Below are positions 8,917 to 11,857 of a stretch of DNA of 11,881 bases, in pieces (position 1 is the first letter of the stretch; every line of letters starts with the position of its first letter). A program made the translations under genes and the position numbers. The DNA comes from Baffinella frigidus. Its lineage: Eukaryota; Cryptophyceae; Cryptomonadales; Baffinellaceae. The stretch covers positions 961,096-972,976 of the forward strand of contig MU646328.1 of NCBI GenBank assembly GCA_026770585.1, read 5' to 3'. The notes beneath the pieces are model-generated. The model saw only the letters and a program-made list of their open reading frames with translations. It made no database searches and was not told where the DNA came from.

Positions 8917-11857
8917 GCTCTCTCTCCCACTCTCTCTCACTCTCTCTCTCCCCGCAGATTGTGAAGCTTGAGCCGCTGTGCAACATGCGGTGCATCACCA
9001 ACCACCTGGTCCCGCTCGGCTACCAGCTCGCCATCCAGGTGCAGACCACTCAGAAGACTACGGGGAACAGACCTAGGACCCTACGGTAGGCAACCCGTAG
9101 GGACATAGGGGGGGTCCTACGGATAAGAGGACCCTACGGTAGGCAACCCGTAGGGACATAGGGGGGTTCCTACGGATAAGGCGACGGACAATGGCCATAT
9201 GTTCTGGGCCATCCAGGTGCGTTCCGTGCCGACCCAGACCATGTCCTTCAAGTCGCACTCGGGTTGAAACGCTATCAAGCTTATTTCAGAAAAGGAGTTC
9301 TAAAACTCGTTTTCTTAAGTCAACCCCCCTTCAAATATGTCAACTTATTCTTTTCTCTACGCAAAAGTTGACATATTTGAAGGGAAATTGACTTAAGAAA
9401 ATGAGTTTTAGAACTCCTTTTCTGAGATAAAAGCATACACGGACCTTCTAGCGCTGCCTGCGTAAATCTCGCCACGTCGAGAGAGTTCGGTAGAGAGAGA
9501 GAGAGTTGTTTACCGACAACCGACTGGCCCGGATGCGCCTTGTCACCGAGTGGGCTACCACCTCGCGATCCAGGTTTATCCGGGGAAACCTATTTTTCTT
9601 TAGTTTGATGGCAAGGAAAATTGCTACACAATTCGTTCTTATTAGTAATATCAAAGCATTTGTGTAGTAATTTTCCTTGCCATCAAACTAAAGAAAAATA
9701 GGTTTCCCCGGATAAAGGTACAGGTTCATAGGGTAACGTCCTGAAAACCGGGTAGTTAAGTCTGCGGTATTACCTACGGTACGCCGTAGGGGACTGGGGG
9801 GGGTCCTATGAAACATTAGGTCCTAGGGGCCATCTAGGTCTTCTTCTTCTTCTTTATTACTCTCGACACAGGTCCTAGGTAGGCCCGTGCGCCTTGAGTT
9901 GAGTAACAAAAAAATCCACGAGCCTTAAGAAACGGGCCCGCCTCGGAAACAGGACGTGATCTGCCCTGCCCGGGTTAGTCAACCTCATAGGCTAACGTCC
10001 TGAAACCCGGGTACTTAAACCTACGGTATTGCCTACGGTAGGCCATAGGGGCCTAGGGGCCTAGGGGCCTAGGGGGGGTCCTCCGAAATATTAGGTCCTA
10101 GAAGCCCTACGGCCTGCCGTAGGCAATACCGTAGGCCTAACTACCCGGTTTGCAGGACGTTACCCTATTAAGTTGATGATTGAGGGGGGTCGCACCGGGA
10201 GTCTGTGTCCTTGACAGACCACGGGAGAGTTTCGAGAAGGTTATGAGGCTCATTACATTAATGAGCCTCATAACCTTCTCGAAACATCGTCGCATGTCCA
10301 CGGTACACACCTGCCATAGTTTGTCAACACGTCTTCATCAAATAAATCAGGCTTGATCAACTTTTTGAAGTCAGTGGTGCTGGCGGTTCTCGTTCGCAAA
10401 AAAATCCGCTCGGATTTCATCTCGGAAGATAACTGAAGCAGTTCCCTGATTAGTGTTTTCATTTAATTAGGAGGCCTAAATAAATTTACGACGCCTTGAC
10501 TAATTTCTCCTATCCAACGTCCTATTGAAAAGGAACTGATCCAGGTATCTTCCGAGAAGGGATTAGTCGTCGCGGTGCGAACAAAGCTGCCAGTTTTGAC
10601 CACCCGTCGGATGAGTGTTGACTAAAACTGGCCACTCTCGTTCGCAGATCGAGATGGAGGATCTGACCATCGGGGGGGTCTGCATGGGACTCGGCATGGT
10701 ACCCCCAAACCCCAAACCTTGAACCCTGAACCCGAAACCTGCCCTCTCCTGCTACAAACCCTAAACCCTCATTCTTGAGCCCTAGACCCTAGACCCTAAA
10801 CCCGAAACCCTAAACCCGAAACTCTAAACCCTAAACCCGAAACCTTAAACCCTAAACCCCAAAACCTAAACCCTAAATCCTAAACCCCAGACCCTAAACC
10901 CTAAACCCTAAACCCTAAACCCTAAACCCTAAACCCTAAACCCTAAACCCCACACCCTACACCCTAAACACTAAACCCTAAACCCTACACCCTAACCCCG
11001 AAACCCGAAACCCGAAACCCTGGAGACTTTCGTCACGCCCTATCCACTGCCAACCGACGCCCTATCCTGCCAACTGATGCCCTATCTTCCCAACTGACGC
11101 CCTATCTTTATACAGGAGACGAACTCACACATCTTCGGGCTGATCCAGGAGACGATCGTCACGCCCTTTCCACTGCCACCCGACGCCCTGTCCTGCCAAC
11201 CGACGCCATATCCTGCCAACTGACGCCCTATCTTCCCAACTGACGCCCTATCTTCGCAACGGACGTCCTATCTTCCCAACTGACGCCCTATCTTTCCAAC
11301 TGACGCCCTATATATATATATATACAGGAGACGAACTCGCACATCTTCGGGCTGATCCAGGAGACGATCGAGGCGTTCGAAATCGTGACTGCCGAAGGCA
11401 CCATCATGCGGGTACCCCAAAAGTGTTGGGAATTGGAGCTCTTTGCCGCCGCAATAATGTTTTAAAACACGAATGTGTACCAGGATGAGCCATCTATTGT
11501 GAACGAGTGTGCATGAAAATCCCACTTCTGCCCTGGCGCGGTCCGAGAGACGATCCACGTCTTTGAAACCGAGACTGCCGAAGGCGCCACCGTGAGGGTG
11601 ACCGCGCCAGGGCATACGTGGGATTGTCATACACACTCGCGCTAAAAGTGTTGAGATCTAGTGTGACAACCTGTTGAATTTTAGAAACTTGGAAAATGAA
11701 ATTTACTACACAGAATGGTCTTTACTAGTAATATTAAAGCAGCCGCGTAGTAATTTTCGTTGACACCATTTTTCCAAGATCAAAAAGGTTTAATTTTTTT
11801 ATTTAAATAAAAGTTTTTAATTAAAATGAAATCGCAGGTGACGAAGGAGAGTGACCC
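3032..11857 (+). CDS. DHCR24: Delta(24)-sterol reductase (DHCR24/DIMINUTO-type), 5' part, 7-8 exons
   Basis: FAD-dependent oxidoreductase of the DHCR24/DWF1 family, which reduces the C24 side-chain double bond of sterol intermediates at the ER membrane. Exons: 3032-3127, 3249-3338, 3630-3743, 6565-6648, 8958-9038, 10648-10698, 11328-11411, probably 11838 on. Joined they give 200 residues aligning almost gap-free with homologues: N-terminal hydrophobic segment (about residues 29-43, GVMMVGIVIPISFVA) as membrane anchor; HDRRVRDVQAQV (64-75), KLMCTARAPWLSMS (87-100), TFKKDCAAIKCDLKDIIWVD (105-124), VKLEPLCNMR (130-139); then EDLTIGGVCMGLGMETNSH (158-176), the FAD-binding loop of the family; then QETIEAFEIVTAEG (183-196). 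Human DHCR24 has 516 residues, so about 60% is missing to the right. All introns are phase 0 with GT..AG ends. The identification follows from family resemblance recalled from memory, not a search. Confidence 0.85.
3128..3248 (+). other. Intron 1 with G-rich then C-rich telomere-like tracts
   Basis: 121 bases, GTCTGT...CAAG, phase 0. Its first half (about 3140-3188) is GGGTTTG/GAGGGTTTGGGGTTTGG-like, i.e. the G-rich telomere strand. Its end (about 3223-3248) is AACCCCTCACCCCTCACCCC, the complementary composition. Only the opposite orientation is seen in introns 3, 4 and 6. Confidence 0.65.
3249..3338 (+). CDS. DHCR24: Exon 2 (residues 33-62)
   Basis: Bounded by CTCAAG|GTCGGG and CCCAAG|GTAGCA. 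It encodes the rest of the membrane segment and the juxtamembrane stretch VADFYSGMRDWIFRKFLMTP, matching the position of [21 protein letters not shown] in human DHCR24. Confidence 0.85.
3630..3743 (+). CDS. DHCR24: Exon 3 (residues 63-100)
   Basis: Acceptor ACCGCAG|GAG, donor ATGTCG|GTGCTT. It encodes EHDRRVRDVQAQVLAWN, ...KKLMCTARAPWLSMS, the counterpart of human HEQRVRDIQKQVREW...MCTGRPGWLTVS. This is one of the clearest family matches. Intron 2 before it (3339-3629, 291 bases) is C-rich and holds no element I recognise. Confidence 0.88.
3811..3863. repeat. Short palindromic repeat, family D copy 1
   Basis: 52-53 base unit AGGACCCTACGGTAGGCAAC...CCTACGGATAAG, found again twice in tandem at 9075-9180. 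Its left part equals the centre of the family A elements read on the other strand. It lies in intron 3. Confidence 0.7.
3998..4204. mobile_element. Foldback element, family N
   Basis: Inverted repeat with ends CCACCAGCAACCC / GGGTTGCTGGTGG and further pairing inward (GCAGCTTATAT.CCGGGTA against TACCCG...ATATAAGCTGC). Interior ~130 bases with no coding sense. No clear target duplication. In intron 3. Confidence 0.6.
4285..4425. mobile_element. Foldback element, family O copy 1
   Basis: Ends pair as CCGCCACGGGGAGCGAACCA-AATCG against CGATTTGGTTCACTTGTGG-TGG. The inner right part (TGAAATTGCCCACAGG...TCCCGATTTGGTTC) recurs at about 4678-4713, identifying a second copy. Boundaries approximate. 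Confidence 0.5.
4480..4563. repeat. Telomere-like tract in intron 3
   Basis: About eleven degenerate copies of CCCTAAA (variants CCCTCAA, CCCCAAA, CACTAAA), C-rich strand on +, between two copies of family O. Confidence 0.85.
4597..4737. mobile_element. Foldback element, family O copy 2
   Basis: Shares TGAAATT..C.ACAGGT and CCCGATTTGGTTC with copy 1. Ends pair as CCACCAGACCAAAAGGG against GATTTGGTTCTCTTCTGGTGG. An inner hairpin TGAGTAAATTTTATC...GAAATTTACT is also visible. Boundaries approximate. Confidence 0.5.
4747..4956. mobile_element. Family A-related composite foldback
   Basis: Left end CAGGGGTACCTCGCTCATAA is identical to family A copy 1. The right end GATGAGCGAGATACCCCTCTG is a decayed partner. 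Between them are several nested CCTCATAA and CCTACTGTAGGG blocks, giving ~210 bases instead of 117. Probably an A element expanded by internal duplication or insertion. Confidence 0.6.
5123..5294. repeat. Inverted repeat with central 22-base perfect palindrome
   Basis: Arms CCACACAAGAGTGTAGGG (5123-5140) and CCCTACACTCTTGCGTGG (5277-5294) pair with one mismatch. At 5237-5258 lies the perfect palindrome AAATAGTCAGATCTGACTAT + TT. Within intron 3. The preceding 4960-5120 contains nothing recognised. Confidence 0.6.
5314..5469. mobile_element. Foldback element, family H
   Basis: Terminal repeats AAAAGCTTACGATAACGG and CCGTTAACGTAAGCTTTT (one mismatch) enclose ~120 bases with CGTTAACG repeated inside. 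No coding sense; target duplication not evident. Confidence 0.55.
5491..5682. mobile_element. Foldback MITE, family C copy with duplicated left arm
   Basis: Left end TTATCCGGGGAACCCTATTT, right end AAATAGGTCAACCCGGAT. The left-arm segment CCTATTTTTCTTTCATTTCC...ACTACACAATTCG occurs twice in tandem (about 5503-5551 and 5555-5603), so one arm is doubled. The centre CTTACTAGAAATATTAAAGC is shared with copies at 9575-9716 and 11688-11778. Confidence 0.7.
5683..5918. other. Unassigned part of intron 3
   Basis: No gene. Contains a near-tandem CTTGTTACGGA/CTTGTTGCGGA (about 5744-5770), a 9-base stem GATAAGAGT/ACTCTTATC (5769-5799), and the repeated block CGGATAAGARTGCCCGCCG at about 5767 and 5851. 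Confidence 0.5.
5919..6302. repeat. CT tract with embedded minisatellite
   Basis: Almost pure CT for ~380 bases, interrupted by five copies of CCTGTTGGGACCAGCAAAGC (starts at about 6014, 6071, 6122, 6171; a shorter one at about 6257), spaced ~50 bases. A CACACA run lies at ~6222. The long SLSLS and RERER open frames here are products of the simple repeat, not proteins. It lies upstream of the broken exon-4 copy, where a polypyrimidine tract would be expected. Confidence 0.85.
6336..6389 (+). pseudogene. Broken copy of exon 4 (5' part only)
   Basis: Reads VRTATSKKDCAAIKCNLK, the first 18 codons of exon 4 with two changes (F to S, D to N), then diverges completely. The acceptor before it is CTCAC instead of CTCAG, so the splice site is lost. 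The true exon lies 229 bases downstream. Confidence 0.8.
6565..6648 (+). CDS. DHCR24: Exon 4 (residues 101-128)
   Basis: Acceptor CCCTCAG|GTG, donor CGCGAG|GTCCTG. Encodes VRTATFKKDCAAIKCDLKDI and on to IWVDKERE, matching human [26 protein letters not shown] without gaps. It is the only one of four exon-4-like segments that is complete, in frame and bounded by AG and GT. Intron 3 before it (3744-6564) is 2,821 bases. Confidence 0.88.
6733..6832. mobile_element. Foldback MITE, family B copy 3 (TA-flanked)
   Basis: 100 bases, ends TCCCTTATGTGGCG / CGCCACTTAAGGGA, TA outside both ends, same GGTCCTAGGGCCCTACCGTA interior as in the subtelomere. It interrupts a short local repeat of TATATTTGAAAA-plus-G-run (6667, 6700, 6833) in intron 4. 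Confidence 0.8.
6860..6895 (+). pseudogene. Broken copy of exon 4 (3' part only)
   Basis: Reads LKDTIWADKGRE followed by GT: the last 12 codons of exon 4 with three changes and the donor kept (GTCTGC). There is no acceptor or 5' part. Confidence 0.75.
6944..7194 (+). pseudogene. Third exon-4 copy, split by a foldback element
   Basis: The left part (about 6944-7011) resembles exon 4 from TTCAAAAAGGAC to GACATCATCT but carries indels and an in-frame stop. The right part (7171-7194) resumes exactly at ATCTGGGTCGACAAGGAACG and ends CGCGAG|GTCCCA. The gap is filled by the element at 7012-7170, with ATCT duplicated on both sides. Confidence 0.75.
7012..7170. mobile_element. Foldback element, family F, with 4-base target duplication ATCT
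   Basis: 159 bases; arms begin TCATAGTACCCGGAT and end ATCCGAGTACTATGA, and pair over ~70 bases (for example TAAAGTGGCTCGTTCTGGTA against TACCAGAACGAGCCACTTTA). ATCT lies at 7008-7011 and again at 7171-7174. The true exon 4 has a single ATCT at this place, so it is the empty site. The ends are not GT..AG, so it is not an intron of that copy. Confidence 0.88.
7195..7650. other. Part of intron 4 with small repeats
   Basis: No gene. Contains tandem AAATGTTTACA x2 (about 7328), two copies of CCCCACAGGTAAATAGGGTC (about 7352 and 7456), one with a mirrored GGACCCTATTTATCC arm at 7436, a double GAATGTGTACCGCACACCC (about 7535-7572), and a perfect hairpin GGTCTCCTCA-TTT-TGAGGAGACC (about 7589-7611). 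Confidence 0.6.
7651..7804. repeat. Telomere-like tract in intron 4
   Basis: About 20 degenerate CCCTAAA/CCCTGAA/CCCCTAA units, C-rich strand on +, running to within six bases of the AG preceding the first broken exon-5 copy, so that the tract itself takes the place of the pyrimidine tract. Confidence 0.85.
7811..7846 (+). pseudogene. Broken copy of exon 5 (copy 1, first 12 codons)
   Basis: Acceptor ACAGCAG then TVKLEPLCNTRC, followed by CGGAGCTAG and a CT tract. A near-identical truncation occurs at 8779-8814, 968 bases on. Confidence 0.8.
7887..7991. repeat. CT/C-rich polypyrimidine tract before exon-5 copy 2
   Basis: About 100 bases of C and T ending CCCCGCAG. The same arrangement precedes the true exon 5 at 8853-8957, as part of a ~967-base duplication. 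Confidence 0.8.
7992..8033 (+). pseudogene. Broken copy of exon 5 (copy 2, first 14 codons)
   Basis: Good acceptor, then TVKLEPLYNTRCIT, after which similarity to exon 5 stops at once. It lacks the NHLVPLGYQLAIQ half and the donor. A very degenerate further trace may lie near 8340-8385. Confidence 0.75.
8463..8530 (+). repeat. Dispersed repeat R2, filled copy
   Basis: 68 bases ending GGCAGGTGTGTAC match the reverse complement of 10303-10371 with a few differences. Here the repeat is interrupted after GTAC by the family E element; the other copy is uninterrupted. Confidence 0.8.
8531..8696. mobile_element. Foldback element, family E copy 1, target duplication GTAC
   Basis: 166 bases with ends TTATCTCAGGAAAGGGATTC and GAATCCCTTTTCTGAGATAA and ~40-base arms. 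GTAC lies at 8527-8530 and 8697-8700. The uninterrupted copy of the surrounding sequence (10295-10371, minus strand) has a single GTAC, confirming a four-base duplication. Confidence 0.92.
8779..8814 (+). pseudogene. Broken copy of exon 5 (copy 3, first 12 codons)
   Basis: Acceptor GGCTGCAG, then TVKLEPLCNMRC, then CGGAGCTAGGTCCTGATGAC and a CT tract, as in copy 1. It belongs to the second unit of the ~967-base duplication. Joining it to exon 5 would repeat residues and meet a TAG, so it is unlikely to be used. Confidence 0.8.
8853..8957. repeat. CT-rich polypyrimidine tract of intron 4 acceptor
   Basis: About 100 bases of CT repeat ending CCCCGCAG directly before exon 5. The minus-strand RERER frame over it is a repeat artefact. 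Confidence 0.8.
8958..9038 (+). CDS. DHCR24: Exon 5 (residues 129-155)
   Basis: Acceptor CCCGCAG|ATT, donor ATCCAG|GTGCAG. Encodes IVKLEPLCNMRCITNHLVPL then GYQLAIQ, aligning residue for residue with human [27 protein letters not shown]. It is the only complete copy among several. Intron 4 before it (6649-8957) is 2,309 bases. Confidence 0.88.
9075..9180. repeat. Family D palindromic repeat, two tandem 53-base copies
   Basis: Two head-to-tail copies of AGGACCCTACGGTAGGCAAC...CCTACGGATAAG (9075-9127 and 9128-9180) differing at a single base. The third copy is in intron 3 at 3811-3863. Lies in intron 5 just after exon 5. Confidence 0.8.
9281..9430. mobile_element. Foldback element, family E copy 2, target duplication AAGC
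   Basis: 150 bases, ends TTATTTCAGAAAAGGAGTTC and GAACTCCTTTTCTGAGATAA. AAGC lies at 9277-9280 and 9431-9434. The duplicated flanking sequence at 8127-8200 reads straight through with one AAGC (8153-8156), so it is an empty site. Arms also contain GTTGACATATTTGAAGGG pairing. Confidence 0.92.
9533..9573 (+). pseudogene. Possible decayed copy of exon 5 (3' part)
   Basis: ATGCGCCTTGTCACC and GCTACCACCTCGCGATCCAG resemble two parts of exon 5 (ATGCGGTGCATCACC and GCTACCAGCTCGCCATCCAG) with the middle deleted. It ends at the position of the exon's donor, where a family C element begins two bases later. Confidence 0.45.
9575..9716. mobile_element. Foldback MITE, family C, best copy
   Basis: 142 bases with nearly perfect arms of about 55 bases: TTTATCCGGGGAAACCTATT left, AATAGGTTTCCCCGGATAAA right. 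The centre is CTTATTAGTAATATCAAAGC. TA inside TTTA/TAAA at both ends fits a TA target; GG on both flanks is the alternative reading. Confidence 0.85.
9731..9833. mobile_element. Family J element, truncated copy
   Basis: Left half only: GGGTAACGTCCTGAAAACCG, then CGGTATTACCTACGG...GGTCCTATGAAACATTAGG, matching 9990-10112. No right arm of its own. The following 9834-9989 includes a CTT run and no recognised gene. Confidence 0.65.
9990..10165. mobile_element. Family J foldback element (TA-flanked)
   Basis: 176 bases; ends GGCTAACGTCCTG and CAGGACGTTACCC with TA on both sides. Arms extend through CCGGGTA and CCTACGGTATTGCCTACGG / CCGTAGGCAATACCGTAGG. GGGGCCTA is repeated in the centre. Confidence 0.75.
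10229..10285. repeat. Perfect 26-base hairpin
   Basis: Arms of 26 bases without a mismatch (start GTTTCGAGAAGGTTATGAGG) around the five-base loop ACATT. No run of T follows. It ends ten bases before dispersed repeat R2. Confidence 0.85.
10295..10371 (-). repeat. Dispersed repeat R2, empty copy
   Basis: Reverse complement of 8463-8530 plus the seven bases after the family E element at 8531-8696, without that element. It shows the pre-insertion sequence, with one GTAC at 10303-10306. Confidence 0.85.
10422..10555. mobile_element. Foldback element, family L
   Basis: Arms TCGGAAGATAACTGAAGCAG and CTGATCCAGGTATCTTCCGA pair over 24 bases with a few mismatches. Interior ~85 bases, AT-rich, no coding sense. 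Within intron 5. Confidence 0.55.
10592..10634. repeat. Short inverted repeat upstream of exon 6
   Basis: GCCAGTTTT pairs with AAAACTGGC across about 24 bases, with TTGAC at both inner edges, ending about 14 bases before the acceptor of exon 6. Confidence 0.5.
10648..10698 (+). CDS. DHCR24: Exon 6 (residues 156-172), FAD-loop exon
   Basis: 51 bases bounded by TTCGCAG|ATC and GGCATG|GTACCC, encoding IEMEDLTIGGVCMGLGM, the counterpart of human PELDDLTVGGLIMGTGI. This glycine-rich segment contacts FAD in the family. It continues without gap into exon 7. Intron 5 before it is 1,609 bases. Confidence 0.92.
10701..11021. repeat. Telomere-like tract filling half of intron 6
   Basis: About 320 bases of CCCTAAA and variants (CCCGAAA, CCCTGAA, CCCTACA), perfect for about eight units near 10891-10948. 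It begins two bases after the donor GT of exon 6. Same orientation as the terminal array. Confidence 0.9.
11022..11327. repeat. 20-base minisatellite co-amplified with an exon-7 fragment
   Basis: Units of CCAACTGACGCCCTATCTTC (about three before and six to seven after an exon-7 fragment). Each block opens with GTCACGCCCT(A/T)TCCACTG and ends TATACAG, then exon 7. GGAGAC..TCGTCACGCCC occurs at 11022 and 11149, marking the junctions of a tandem duplication whose unit includes 42 bases of exon. Confidence 0.85.
11116..11157 (+). pseudogene. Broken copy of exon 7 (first 14 codons)
   Basis: Acceptor TATACAG then ETNSHIFGLIQETI, identical in protein to exon 7, then GTCACG. Because it starts and ends in phase 0 and is followed by GT, inclusion would add 14 in-frame residues, but it is more likely a silent duplication. 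Confidence 0.85.
11328..11411 (+). CDS. DHCR24: Exon 7 (residues 173-200)
   Basis: Acceptor TATATACAG|GAG, donor ATGCGG|GTACCC. Encodes ETNSHIFGLIQETIEAFEIV then TAEGTIMR, matching human [28 protein letters not shown] position by position. Intron 6 before it is 629 bases. Confidence 0.92.
11504..11639. mobile_element. Inverted repeat carrying an exon-7 copy in its loop
   Basis: Arms of 40 bases (11504-11543 and 11600-11639; left begins CGAGTGTGCATGAAAATCCC) pair at about 36 positions. The 56-base loop is almost entirely exon-7-like sequence. No target duplication is obvious. A small repeat AAAAGTGTTG lies outside at 11419 and 11644. Confidence 0.75.
11547..11597 (+). pseudogene. Diverged copy of exon 7 (last 17 codons) inside a hairpin loop
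   Basis: Reads ETIHVFETETAEGATVR followed by GTGACC, against ETIEAFEIVTAEGTIMR in exon 7: same length, no indel, reading frame open, donor GT kept. It lacks the first 11 codons and an acceptor. About half the codon differences change the residue, so it is an old copy or one under weak constraint. Confidence 0.75.
11688..11778. mobile_element. Family C-related foldback with different ends
   Basis: Ends CTTGGAAAATG / CATTTTTCCAAG-like; inside, ATTTACTACACAG...TTTACTAGTAATATTAAAGC...CGTAGTAATTTTCGTTG matches the inner arms and centre of the family C copies, while the CCGGGG termini are missing. Confidence 0.6.
11838..11857 (+). CDS. DHCR24: Start of exon 8, or a truncated copy of it
   Basis: After an AT-rich stretch and ATCGCAG comes GTGACGAAGGAGAGTGACCC, reading VTKESDP, which continues exon 7 in phase 0 like CTPSENSDL in human or ATKDNEYSDL in plants. 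It then runs into GTGCTCTCTCTCC and a C run at the window edge. Loss of the expected DLFYA-type residues, and the same partial-exon-then-CT pattern at exon 5, suggest a truncated copy with the full exon beyond the edge. Confidence 0.5.

Noticed and set aside
10229-10285. Perfect hairpin as a bacterial-type terminator
   Set aside because: There is no T run after it, and the surrounding gene is a spliced eukaryotic gene.
11547-11597. The hairpin-loop copy as an additional or alternative exon 7
   Set aside because: It has no acceptor, lacks the conserved TNSHIFGL part, and lies inside an inverted repeat. The intact exon at 11328 fits the family alignment without it.
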